From Manduca sexta (Eukaryota > Arthropoda > Insecta > Lepidoptera > Sphingidae): a stretch of DNA of 64,000 nucleotides. Of the stretch, positions 1-12,364 are shown piece after piece. Under the pieces are notes generated by a model. That model was not told the origin of the DNA. It ran no database searches and saw only the letters and a program-made list of their open reading frames with translations. The DNA is taken from NCBI RefSeq assembly GCF_014839805.1, contig NC_051142.1:17640589-17704588 (forward strand), given 5' to 3'. Made by a program: the position numbers and the translations under genes. Positions within the stretch are counted from its first letter, which is position 1, and each line of letters begins with the position of its first letter.

Positions 1-944
1 AGGTACAGGGCAGTCGTCGTGCAATTATTACATCCAGTAAACCAAGCTGTTAACTGAATGTCGGCGATTAGTCTCCTGAACAAGCATACAACGTTTTTCG
101 TTCACTAACATTATGTTTGGACAGCACTTACAACCAGATGCATTGTACTACAATAAAAGTAACCACTCGTATCAAAACAGCCTGATTGCTAAAGGCATTA
201 TGAAGTGAAAATATAAAAGTTATTTCTATAAGCTATCGAGTATCGATATCGACACGCTCACAGCGCGTGTCCGTCAACAAGCGTGCAATTTGGGGACACG
301 CCACATCACTACCCACTACATACAATGTATGTATGTCACTCAAAATAGATCTCCAGTGGCCATCCGCGCGGGTGGACAAACATAATTTGTCAATTTATTG
401 CGGTTTATTTTTCGGTAATCTATGTAAAAAAAATATATGGAATCCGGAGTACGTCCAGCCGTTCTATCCAACCGATTTTTTTTTATTAATTATAGGTATT
501 GATGCAAAGATTTCCGATCAAGCATTTGGAAATAACGCAGTTTTCACTCTTTTTAAGTTATATTCAAATGCGATTTTCTCTTGTACGTGTTTTATGTTTT
601 CATAGCTTTCTTTCTCTATATTTCTGGTTATTCTAAAGACTAGGGAAGCCTTTATCTGCCTTGAGCTAAAACTCAGGACAACTTTTTATGTTACTAAAAA
701 TAAAAAAAGAATTGTCCAATATTAGTCTAGTTTCCTAATGTTTGTTATGAAATCCATAAAACTACAAGCTATCATGGTGAACGCAAGGCTAGCGTCCTTC
801 GTAAAAACAGAGGGATAATATAAATGCAATGAAGGACTGTTATTGATTTATCTATCTATTATTAAACCGTTGTTTGAAGATAAACATTGAAAATTTCAGC
901 AAACAAACATTTTTATTGAGTATTGACAAATGATTGTGATCCAA

Positions 945-1245
945 AGCCGGCTTACAATGTAACTGGATTTAGGGTTCCGGAGGGAGTTAGTGGGGATAGT
1001 GGTGTAACTGAAGTATGAAGGTTAGCTGATAATGCCAAATTACTCCACTTAACCTGATTGTCAGTGGAGTAGGGTTCAGATAAAGTGACAAGATGATTAT
1101 CCCTCGCCAGTCGATTTAATTATGCCGGTCTGTTTGAAATCAAACATAGGTACACAAGCTGATTCCTGGACGCGACACTGTTACGTAGACCACTATAGTG
1201 GGTTTTACACCTTCTGTACGGTGGTCGTATCCGGGCGGACACAAA
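945..1245. repeat. Possible lepidopteran interspersed repeat remnant
   Basis: The stretch around 1165-1245 (containing 'GTTACGTAGACCACTATAG' and, further on, 'GTACGGTGGTCGTATCCGG') resembles a dispersed element I recall from lepidopteran introns. No second copy was found in this window, so the call rests on memory only and the boundaries are guesses. Confidence 0.3.
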
Positions 1246-1260
1246 TATTCTACAACAAGC

Positions 1261-1287
1261 TATCTACTAACTATAAGTTAGTAGATA
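1261..1287. repeat. Short hairpin (11-bp stem, 5-nt loop)
   Basis: TATCTACTAAC at 1261-1271 is the exact reverse complement of 1277-1287, separated by TATAA. It is a perfect small inverted repeat with no gene nearby. It could be a remnant of a transposon end or chance in AT-rich DNA. Confidence 0.6.
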
Positions 1288-4200
1288 TATAACTTCAAGC
1301 TTTGAATCTTATACTGAACACTATGAGGTTTAAAGTTCTTTACCAACCGTTAAACATTGTACGAGTATCATCGATGCACCTAATCAGTGTTTTACATCGG
1401 TCTTTCAAATTATTCGAGGCAAAAACGAATGTAAACAATGATTTTATAGTGTAGTTAATGACGTTCATTGAAGGTTTAATTATCGAGTGTAACACAAAAA
1501 CAATAAAGATTCCAAAAGGTAATTTCAACAGACCGACCCATAAACGCTAAGGTTACGACTTACGAAAGAGAAGGCGGCCTAATAGTTATTGAGGGCATGT
1601 GGGTAAGTGCCCACTAGGATTAGAATTGTGTGTAAGGGAATTAGAGCTTTAGTGGATTGAAAGATTGATGAGAGTAATAAATAATGTTGTTTTTTCTTTT
1701 TAAACGTTTCAAACGGTGTTATTTACGGAGCGGGAAACCCATAGACGTACGTAGAGGGAGGCCGGGTGGACTATGCACACACCTGAATTGTGGATTTTAT
1801 CCTATTCGCAGAATTATGAAGCGCTACTAAAAATAAACGGATAAAATTATTAAATCTTCAAGTACTAAAACGTGATTCATTTTTTAGTCTAGAGACTTAC
1901 ACCTCTTGAAAAATGACTCTAAGTACGCTCATGCTTAAAATTCTTCTTTTATTCCTGTTATTTTTGTATTGTAGGTAGACATCTAATGGCACCACGTAAA
2001 CTTGGTTGACAAAGATTACTCAATATCAGTTGAGCAATCTATGGGGCTTCGCTATATAAAAAGTATGAAAAATGTAAGCAGATGGACTCATGTCTACACG
2101 AAACCAAGATTAACTCCTATAACTTTCTCAATATAATTAGTAGTAGTAGGTACTTATACGTATAGAAATAGCTACTTTGAAGTAGATTCCTTTTCGAAAA
2201 AATATACCGAAAAAAAGACTGGCCAATTACCTAAAACTAATTCCAACTACGTCACACCTCAATTACCTACGTCACTATGCATAAGAATATAAATATTGAA
2301 TAGCGCACGCAAACTTTTCTTATGACGATTGCTGACGTCATTCCGAAAATAGACAACACTCGAGTGAATCTCACCTGTGTCGTCACGTGAAATTTTAATG
2401 AGGATTGTGGACGCCTACCATTCATGAAATGGGTAGTTAAGGTATGTTACCTAATCAGTTTTGGGTGTAGGTGTCTATTTGAATGAATACCTACATACTA
2501 CTTCATAAATCTTACAAACATACCAACTGTCAAATAGAGATATATAGATCGATGGGTAGACGTAATTTGTTGTTGGGTTTCGTACGGTGAATGACTAGCA
2601 GATGCAATTTGTTTGTATATAACCAAATGATAGGCGCAATATGTCTATAAATAACATCACGGACTCCCTAGAATTTTGTATAAAAACACACATTGCATTA
2701 TGATATATAATCACCGTGAGAAATCAGATATCTCTTAATGCTTGGTAAGTAAAGTGTAGTTACAGTGGCGTCTCTTTAGCATAAATAATAAAACGCCAAT
2801 ATCTTCCTAAACTGCAGTACGAAAGAATGCACACACAATTCCACTAGCATTATGGATGTTTTTTACTTTTCAGTGATCACTCATCTTTTTCGTTCTTGTA
2901 TAGGTACTGACTGCCTATAGTTACACTGGTCGGTTATAAAGAGATCAATATCTATCTAGATATATAATATTTTCTCGTTTTCCCGCTTTCGACTATTAAG
3001 TGAGGATTCTTGAATAAAACAAGCTACTTACGATTAACTCCCGCAGTTGGCAAAGAAACGCTTTTGTCGACTCAATGCACGTGTTAGCAGATTGTTATAT
3101 ACATTACCATAGATCCTATTTCTGCCGCATGCCAGAATTTATTTTGGTAAACAAACGAGGTATTTGACCGGGAGGAATGAGTGAATGCGAATTAAGTACA
3201 TTGGTTATACATACTACATGAACGATATCGAAGTTTAAACTCTAATGTGAACCAGTTTGAAACATTATAGGCATTGTAATTAGTGAGCATTTTGAGACTC
3301 GACATCTGATATTTCAAGGTGAAGAGCGCAGTGTGATGTAGTTTTTTGAAGTCTAGGTTTCAGTCAATATGCTATTGTGCTTCGTAGTTAGATATATCTA
3401 CAAGCGCGTTGCTGCCACCCGTTCATTCGTATTAATGATACGAGGACCCCTAACTTCAGGAAACTCGATGATTCTCGGTCAGACTACCGGGGAATAGGCT
3501 TGTATAGATGTTGCGGAAAACTTTGATACCGGGCCAGTATAGGGCGGGCTACTACGCCGTACATATATCATCAGGCAAACTGCGAATGCGTTGACTCTAT
3601 TATTTCGTTGCATAAAAAATGCACCCATATCACGTTATGCATAACTATAACATAACTTACTAGAGCTGAAGAGATTTCTCTTTTGAATTTTTGTTTGAAC
3701 GCGTTTCTTTGAGGTCTGGAACCTGCTTGTCCAAAATGAAAATTATTTCACTATTAGCTGTTAGAGCTAGATATTCCTAGTTTGCTATTGTCTACTTTTC
3801 AAAACCTGGTAAAGTATCAAAAGCTACATAAAAAGAAACAGTTTTAAATAAAGTTTTATTTCCGTTAAAACATTTTTTTTTAATGTAAAATAACGTATGT
3901 AATAGAATTAATCTAGATATTCCATCTTATTAAATGTCTGTGGTATGTACTAAATTAATTGAAATAGGAGACTAACCTATTCTAACTTCGTCACGGTCTG
4001 TACAAATATTTGCTTGAACTGGGAATCGATTGTGTGTCCTACTTATTTTAATTAGAATGTATCATGATATTAGACCGCCCACGCCTTGAAACAATAGGTA
4101 TCAAACATATTAGAACCGACTTTAAGTATTTCTAGGTGAAATGTTGAACACAGAGGATCTCTTTTAATCTCTCTGCAATGATCGATGGCAGTAGATTGTA

Positions 4201-4455
4201 CCTAACTGTGCAGAGTGTTGGTCAATTATAGGTGTATTTAAAATTATATTGATCTCATTCAGTAGTTTACTTATACAGGTTTCGATTTCTTTTTATGTAA
4301 CATGTCGCTCGCGGCTTCCCCCGAAGGTATGATACATGCCACCTTCACGGGGAAATGATACATACTTAACACCCGCATTTAGATTGGTAGGTTATAATTG
4401 GCTAACTGTAATGACGACCTATGAATTACAAATCCCTGTTACCTATTAGGAAAAA

Positions 4456-4585
4456 ACATCATCATCATCACCATCATGATTATCAGCTGCAAGATGTCCA
4501 TTGCTGAACATGGGTTTCCCTGAAAAATTTCCAGATCGAACTATTGTAAGCTGCCCGCATCCAGAGAACTCCTACGACATCATAA
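4456..4585 (-). repeat. RTE-like retroelement tail with CAT microsatellite
   Basis: CATCATCATCATCACCATCAT is followed by sequence resembling the reverse complement of a lepidopteran LINE 3' end ('CATTGCTGAACATGGG', a variant of the common 'AGTGGACGATTGCTG' region). RTE-class elements end in such trinucleotide microsatellites. Read on the minus strand, the microsatellite is the 3' terminus. The fragment is short and degenerate. Confidence 0.45.
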
Positions 4586-5096
4586 AACATTAATCGTCTG
4601 GCAATAAAATCATATTTTTCTTAAATATTAAGTATAAATGCGAGTTTGAAAAAATCTTTGGATATTTGGATGTGGAGTAAAAGTATGAAGATATAAAATA
4701 ACTTTAGCAAAAATAGGTATTGTGCAGGATGTCTATAACTGCTACCTTTTGCTTTAAAATAAGTACAGAAGTTATAGGTTCTTACCGTGCTATTTGACTA
4801 CATTCAACAGTAAAATTAATGAATTCTGAAATCACAGTGATTTGAGTTACTAGATAAATCATGTTTTAATTCTAAGCTCTCGTAAATATATAGTATGTTA
4901 TATATATTAGTGGTTTTGACATGAAGTGAAATGTTATATAAATCAATAGGATATAAAAAACGATTTCATGCCATAATAGCAATCAATTTTATTTCACATG
5001 CCTATTACTGTCATGTGTAATCTGTCAGGTGACAAGTTGACACTTGACAGTGTTGTGTTTCGTAAACATGAAAATAAATCAACTAATACTTTAATA

Positions 5097-5810
5097 ATGG
5101 ATACAAAACCAGACAAAGTATTTCCAAGGCAAAAAAATAAATCTGTTTCTCGTGAAGAACTATTAAATTTGGATAAAGATGTTTGTGTCTAAAGTATTTT
5201 ATAAAAACGAGACATAACCTATGCGCTGTATATTTAACAATATTTTGTATCTTTTTCTAGGAGTTAGTGGACGGGATATTGCGTTTAGAGGCGCATAATA
5301 CGCAACTTAAAAAATGTATTATAAGCAAAAATTTGAATAATGACGAGAAAAGTGGCGTTAATACGAATAAAAAGCCTTTCAACTTTGCCAAGTAAGTCAA
5401 TGGTTTTCAATTAATATTATAACATGAAAACTTAAGATTCTAAGATGAATGTTAATAATTGACATCCATAGCTTCGAAAAATTATGTCCATAAAATAGGA
5501 TGTATTATGCCAAATTTCTAGTCTGACTGTCTCTTAGGTCTGAATTAAACACAAAGTCCATGCTGCTGTATATAAAACTTCTCAAAAAGACACCTATTTT
5601 TGAACCCTCAGCTGCCATTTCCGCCGGGTCTTACTCCACGTGATGTACTTCGGTTGGGACTATCAGGGTTTTGTGGTGCAAGAGGATTCTATACAGACTA
5701 TAGAGCACCATCTTTTCAAGCCCTGACGCAAGGCATGCTTAATAGAGTAGAGAACCTCTCAGTACCATCGCTGTGGACGTACGGATAAAGGTGTTAGTGC
5801 TTTTGGGCAG
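5097..5810 (+). CDS. PUS3: tRNA pseudouridine synthase 3, 5' three exons, frameshifted
   Basis: PUS3 (yeast Deg1) converts U38/U39 of the tRNA anticodon stem to pseudouridine. Three exons join in phase: 5097-5180 (start MDTKPDKVF), 5261-5391 and 5612-5810, with GT donors and AG acceptors. Exon 3 gives RVLLHVMYFGWDYQGF and, after two shifts, YHRCGRTDKGVSAFGQ, matching the family motifs; the catalytic Asp is the GAT at 5784-5786. A short charged N-terminal region precedes the domain, as in animal PUS3. Exon 3 leaves frame near 5715-5719 (one base apparently missing) and returns near 5757-5762 (one base apparently extra), leaving in-frame stops at 5724 and 5748. The conserved residues between the shifts are readable in another frame. 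The remaining ~300 residues were not found; they may lie in or beyond the adjacent 500-N gap. An earlier in-frame ATG exists at 4998, but 5097 is preferred because the family N-terminus is short. Confidence 0.82.
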
Positions 5811-5960
5811 GTAAGAGTTGTAATAAATATCTAGTAATTTTTTCTATGAACATATGATGCAGCATGTTTTTAACCCGAGTAGCAGAAGTTTTCTCCCGTT
5901 TTACTAGTAAAGTGTGCCAACAATGACATACCTGAGTTAACTTCCAGAATAACGCAAAGC

Positions 5961-6460
5961 NNNNNNNNNNNNNNNNNNNNNNNNNNNNNNNNNNNNNNNN
6001 NNNNNNNNNNNNNNNNNNNNNNNNNNNNNNNNNNNNNNNNNNNNNNNNNNNNNNNNNNNNNNNNNNNNNNNNNNNNNNNNNNNNNNNNNNNNNNNNNNNN
6101 NNNNNNNNNNNNNNNNNNNNNNNNNNNNNNNNNNNNNNNNNNNNNNNNNNNNNNNNNNNNNNNNNNNNNNNNNNNNNNNNNNNNNNNNNNNNNNNNNNNN
6201 NNNNNNNNNNNNNNNNNNNNNNNNNNNNNNNNNNNNNNNNNNNNNNNNNNNNNNNNNNNNNNNNNNNNNNNNNNNNNNNNNNNNNNNNNNNNNNNNNNNN
6301 NNNNNNNNNNNNNNNNNNNNNNNNNNNNNNNNNNNNNNNNNNNNNNNNNNNNNNNNNNNNNNNNNNNNNNNNNNNNNNNNNNNNNNNNNNNNNNNNNNNN
6401 NNNNNNNNNNNNNNNNNNNNNNNNNNNNNNNNNNNNNNNNNNNNNNNNNNNNNNNNNNNN
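5961..6460. other. Assembly gap, exactly 500 N
   Basis: A run of exactly 500 unknown bases, a length commonly used for gaps of unknown size. It lies 150 bases downstream of the PUS3 exon 3 donor. No PUS3 exon is recognisable on the far side, so the true gap may be larger, or the join may not reflect the real order. Confidence 0.98.
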
Positions 6461-9296
6461 GTTTTGTTAGGTAAACAAAGGAACAGAGTATCAACGCTGT
6501 CGAGAGTCCGCGGTGACACAGCGGCGCACGCGCAGCCACACGCCGCCACGGTAGAGTTAGATACGGCTGTTATGTGTTATAAATAAAATCGATTGTTTGA
6601 TTAAAAAATTCACCGCTGCGTACCGGGTGAGGTGACCAATCTAAAATATCACTTTTCACTTTTCCCTCACGAGATTCCTGTCGTCTCTCCCGGGTATATT
6701 CCAGAGATGCCCAGAAGGAATTTATAAAAAAAAATAACGAGCCTAATTCTGCTTTAACCATTTGTCTAATAAAATCATTAGTCTAAAATCTCAGTTCAAT
6801 GATTTGTTGTAGACCGCAATCCACTCCAGCGCGGAAGCTTTGTTTAAATATACCTACATTCTAGATTCATAGTCATGGCTGTAGAAGTGGAATAATATTG
6901 TTACTCACAATGATGCTCCACGTCCTAACATAAATCGCTGAACTCTCCTACTTTGGGGTGACTCTCAAATATCAATAAACATTTGTGTAAGTACGTTATT
7001 GCACAAGTTACATAGAAGGATAATGTAGTAGTTAAAAAAAGAATTTTCCATTTGGTTTTCATCGACCAGATTAATCACAGCAGGAAAACACGACGACACG
7101 TGTCTATGTACACATATTATGCAATCATTCGTTAAGAATTTTACATTATGACTCATTAAACAATCAGCGGAACATACTATAAACTTGTTTACTTAATACT
7201 GGTTTTGGATACTGTCGGGTGTTACCGCCAGCCGTATAACGACTCGTGCCTTCACCACGCGAGTCCGCCACGACGTTCATCATACATTAGAGTTCAACGC
7301 GCACGCCTGTCATCCGTGTCTACTATACCACGTTCGGGAAAACACACGAAACCAGTTAGCCTTTCCTCAAACTAATTCGCAACATACTATAATAGTTGAT
7401 GAAGATGTTATTTATCTACTACAGGTAAAAAACAGGAATACATTAAAATACATAACGTTAAAAATAAAGTGAAAGAAGCATTCAATTTTAGCCGCAAGCC
7501 GAGTATGGCGCCGCTTCGCAGTGGCACCACAATGTCACACGAAAAGTGGCAGCAGTGAGTTGTCGTTACATGCAGTCTTTGAGTTTACCGGAGAGACCAT
7601 AGTTAATCTCCTCTCATTACTTTGACTTGGTCATATTCTTTTTTCTAGTATTGTTACTAAATTGACGCCACTCAAAAATACATTTAAACATATTAATATT
7701 CCGCTCTTTATTATTATTCGAATTTAAATAAAAACAATGATTCTTTAGCGTTAGGACCAGATTGACCATATTTACTCCGAAACAGTGTCGGAAATTTCAA
7801 AATGAATTCAGTATTAGTAATTGTAATTAACTGTAGTAAAGTTTGGAAACGTACCGAAGTAAACAGTTTGTGAGCGCGGAGCGCCGACCGCGGCCAGTCC
7901 GCGTCATCTCATTTGTTTTATACTCTGACTCGCCTAACAGGTTGGTGCTCATACTGACTTACTACATAAACTTCAGTTCTATACTCAATGACAAATATAA
8001 ATCTCTCGATATTGATTTTACTTTTTTAGTCGCGATGTACGAGTCCGTCGGCGAACAACAGTGCGTTCATTACATAGATAAAAATGTAGCTTGTAACCTG
8101 CCGTGAGTTCCGCCTGTCGTCATTTATATTTTTATTTCATAGTTCTAGAAGTGCATTAGTACTTAGTTTATATGCACGTTAGTGGTGTATTATACAATGT
8201 GGTAATTGTAACGTCGGAAGTGGCAGCCTGTTGTTTTGACAGGTGCACGTCACAAATTAGCTTCTGTTGTTAATGAAGCGACCTCGCCGTCTCGAGGCTT
8301 CCTACACGCTGAGCTAACACAATTACATGCGTGTGCATGTTTGCATAACGCAATAATGAACCTGCAGAATGCTAACAATATGTACATTGTATGGAACATG
8401 CTGATGCTTTCAATAACCGAAACATTGGTTGTTTTTAAATTAAAAAACTAAACATTGAGGTTGGTCCTCATCCTAAACAAAACGTCCAATTATAAGTGAA
8501 GTCGGATCAATTCGTAACTAGGCCAAAAAAATAAAAACAATGACGTACATTAATTCAGGTCCCACAGAAATCCACTGACCCATTTATGAACAAAATCCAA
8601 CACCTGACATTTTTTCGTTGTCCGCTTCACGTAAAATGCAACTGCAGAGTCTCGATGTCAAGTCTGTCGCGTATTTATTATTAGCGGGAGAATTAAGCAC
8701 TATCAACAAGTATCATATTCAAGAAGGGGACCGGTGTTGCTCCGGCCCGGCGCGGCACTCTGCCTGACGTTATTGTTGTTAGTTCTCGCACGGCTTAAAA
8801 CGAGGTTAGTTAAATATAATTTCTTAAATAGAAGTTGTAATCCGATGATGAGTCATGCTTCGTCCATGATTAACGCTGAGACAAGACAATTATCTACAAT
8901 AACCCTACAGTTGATAGCTTCTGAGAATGTAAAGAAATTGTTAGCAATAAATCCAAGCAGCATTTTATCAGTTAATGTATGTAAGTTATTTTAAATTCTG
9001 CGTGATGTTATAGTTTATGAGCAAGCACAGTTCGTGTTTGATATTATACAAACCCATTAGAAGAATAAGGTTACATCTGCAAAAGTTCATCTTTTAATTA
9101 GAACGTTTTAAAGTTTTGCGCTCAGATTTTTGCTTATAACGCTGATAATACATATGTGACCATAAAACATTATTTTTTTCGGAGAATCATTCAATAATTG
9201 TTATCAAAGCACTTGGGTTATTATTTTATGAAAATTTTATGCTGCACCTAGAAATTAAACAATATTGTACCTACAGAATGTTTTATATGACACTAA

Positions 9297-9720
9297 CTTT
9301 TGCTCGTGGCTTCGTCCGCATGAAGGAGTTTTCCGGGATGAAAGTCCTACTGTGTATTATCCCGGGATAGATATCCTATGTTCTCAAACTATCTGCATAC
9401 CAAATTTAATTGAAAACCATTTGGCAGTTTTTAGTTTCAGACACGCAGATAGACGCGGCGGGGACTTTGTGACATACATTTTTTTAGTTTTAAACTTTAA
9501 CCATTTACGCAGCGTACACAATGGAAATTCTCAAATGGAATTAAATTTTCCCATTTTTGCAACATTTGTCATTGATGCTCCGCTCCTATTGGTTCTATAA
9601 AATTTGGTATGGAAGTAGTTTGAGAACTCAGTAAGGACATAGACCACTTTCTATGCCAGGAAAATATATCGTAAGGACTTTTATCCCGGAAATCTCTGTT
9701 ACGCTACGAAGTCGCGATTT
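9297..9720. repeat. Diverged copy of the 'GGAGCGGAGCA' interspersed element
   Basis: The stretch contains 'TTTGCAACATTTGTC', 'GCTCCGCTCCTATTGGT', 'CGCGGCGGGGACTTTGT' and 'ACCATTTACGCAGCG', all shared in the same orientation with the right arm of the large inverted repeat at 43671-45856. It is a degenerate, partly rearranged single copy; an open frame through it is not a gene. Confidence 0.7.
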
Positions 9721-10674
9721 GATAATTGTTAAAATGTGTAAAGCCTAGTTTAGTGAATCTAAAATAATAAAAAAATAAAATAAAAAAGCTAGTGAGTAAA
9801 TAAAATTTTGAAACGAAAAATTAGACGTGTAATGAATAATATATACGTAACATAACTTGTTAATAAAGTTTGTTCCTATTTTTATTAAATTAACAGCATT
9901 TTATAGTAATATAAGTACTTCGTAGAATAATGTTTTATGAGATCATGACTGCTGTATCAAGGAAAAGAAAATATTAATGAAATATTGCGTCAAATAATGT
10001 TATTTGTGATAAGCGACAGCGCGCGCGACCGAACGCGTCTGAATAAGAACAGAGGATAAGTCGTTGTGTGATTATGCGACTTTATAGTAGGTACTTTGTG
10101 CAAATGAGACATTATTTGATTGCTGTTACTAAAAAATAATAAAAAAATTATCAATCGATAGATTACATTAATAACAGAACAAATTATTATAAATCATTAT
10201 TTTTCTATTCGGTCGTCACGTTTACTTTTGTGCAGCTTTAACAAGACGCCGGCGCATTCCCCGCGTCGAGTCGCGCTAATCTCTGCGCCACATTCTGAAT
10301 CGATCGGTTTCACCTCTGGAGCGATTTCATTGCCAATCTGATACGTTCACTGTTATATTTTAGCAAATAAAATATTAAAACTACATATATATAGTGGTTC
10401 TTTCATACAAACCTTTTTATACAAGCCTTTTCATCACATAATATAAAGTGTTGTTCATGAGAATTTCGTATGTAAACCCCTGGGACCAGCGTGCCGGCAG
10501 ACGCAACACCTCCCCTACAAACTCGGCCTAGCAGCTATACTACTAGTAACATAATTGTAACTTACCAAGACTTGCGCCCGTCAAATATGTAAAGGTCATT
10601 GTGTGAAATAGGAAACTTATTTTTCCTCGATGGTAATACATTATCTACTGTCTATTATAGTACGTTGGCTTGAG

Positions 10675-10692
10675 AGGGGGGGGGGGGGGGCT
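10675..10692. repeat. Poly-G tract
   Basis: A run of about 15 or more consecutive G residues after GAGAG, followed by CTGCGTCACG. Length in such a run is often uncertain in assemblies. Confidence 0.85.
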
Positions 10693-12318
10693 GCGTCACG
10701 TTTTCTAAGAATCGGTGAAAGGTAACAAGGCTTACTGCGAAAATAACTAATTTATATTATTATATCTGGCATAGAAAAAATGACAATGCCGGAAATCGAT
10801 ATATTATTGTAGTAGAACTGTGGGTCCTAATATCTTTTGACAGTTACCTACTACGGTGGAACAGTGAAGTTCAGTAACATTTTGGACAGACGTATCACAC
10901 ATTCCGACACGCTGCATTTGGAAGGGTTTAAATTTTATCGAAAGTACCTATCTGCGGCATGAGTGTACCTATTCACCCGAGATAACTTAAACAAAGCTGC
11001 GGTGCATTGGCAGCTTTGTATTTCGTTTCATACGGACTCTTCCTTCAAATCGCTGGATATTAAACAAATCTGTCTCACACCCGATCCCCATTCCTCCTCG
11101 AAGATTTATAACCTTCTCGCTGTGCCTCAGTCACTGATCCGAACATAAATTAAATGATACATTCGAACTGCAATAAAAACTGTGCAACGCAAAAAACTTT
11201 ACGTCAAAATAATGAACCAACAAAAAATATTGCACAAACTACCATCCATATAATATTATAAGAGATGAGATAATCGAAACTAGATAACTTTAAACACTTT
11301 ACTGGCGATTTATCCATTTTAAAGAGCAATCGAACAGTGATACATGTGTGCAGGCCCCGTGAAGCCTAGATGTTGAAAAAGTTTAGAACAAGTTTGGTGG
11401 TTAAGTTTAGTCCATCATGACCACGATACTGAAACGCGCTAGTCAGTCGTCACTCGCCAAAACACTGACAGTAATCGGCTGTAACTGTGAATACACGTCT
11501 ATAATAGATGCCTAGTTAATACAGACTGCATTACGATACACCTAATATATTTAGATATTTTTAAAGTTAATGAGACAACTTATTGAAAAGATCAATCGTT
11601 GATACGTACGCAGGTACAACATTTAGGGCACAGACCTCTGAATTTTCAAAGTTACGGCAGAGGGTTTTGTTTATCATTAAAATTTAGGCTCCGTTAAATG
11701 GCGACGGCTGAGGAAAACTACATTCCTCAGGATTCTTAACAAGAATTTCAAAGTTACGTGTCAAACGACCGACCCACGCTAAGGCAGCACATCGCTGCCT
11801 CAGTAGGGTTTAAAAATTAAGTAGTTTAAAATTTTTAAAAAGATAAAATTATTTTCTTAATAAATTATCCCTAAAAGCATATTCTCGCCAAAACTCGTAC
11901 GCCGAAAATATATGGAACGAATATTCAAACCGTATACTCGGGGGAGGGAGGTGTAGGTATTTATCAAGAGATCAAATGCCCCATTAGAGTCCTGGGCGGC
12001 TAGGTCGCCGACCTCCGGTGTACGAACAAGTCCGGGAGGTCAAAAGTACGCGTAGCGTGTAGTTAATATTCATCGAATGTGCGATATGTTCTCTCACATA
12101 ACTTTACTTTGGCTTTGAATTAGGACGCGGCGGCGCATACACGATACCATATAACACCTATATAGTAAAACAACACTCACCATATTACTATTATCGATTC
12201 ATGTTATATTACAACAAAAATAAATAAAGTATTATGATGATTTCTTATTTTCACGTGAACGTTACACATTGAAATAGAACTAGTTTTCGCATTTTGATTT
12301 GATAGAGCTTTTTTTTAC

Positions 12319-12364
12319 TCCCGACATTTGAAGGCTTCGATGCCTTTATAATCACGGGGCAGAC
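12319..12364 (+). repeat. Fragment of 'CCCGACGTTTC' lepidopteran repeat
   Basis: TCCCGACATTTGAAGGCTTCGATGCC..ATCACGGGGCAGAC matches the same recurrent element seen at 56753-56830 (CTCCCGACGTTTCAAAGAC..GTGGTCACGCGGCGGACTG). Two copies in the window, same orientation. The class of element is not determined. Confidence 0.5.

Larger units (their letters stand above)
1..5096. other. Intergenic, no gene seen
   Basis: AT-rich DNA with stops in all frames and no open stretch that looks like a conserved exon. It holds an apparent repeat remnant near 945-1245, a short hairpin at 1261-1287, and an RTE-like tail with a CAT microsatellite near 4456-4585. The last 100 bases are probably the 5' untranslated region and promoter of the PUS3 gene. 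Confidence 0.6.

Noticed and set aside
4998..5096. Upstream ATG extension of PUS3 (33 extra residues)
   Set aside because: In frame, but animal PUS3 has a short N-terminal region before the Lys/Glu-rich segment, so the start at 5097 fits better; the upstream option remains possible.
5794..6549. 251-residue and overlapping 200-residue open frames on the minus strand
   Set aside because: Both run through the 500-N gap; the open length is an artefact of unknown bases.
9265..9600. 111-residue plus-strand frame
   Set aside because: Lies inside a degenerate copy of the dispersed GGAGCGGAGCA element; no conserved protein.
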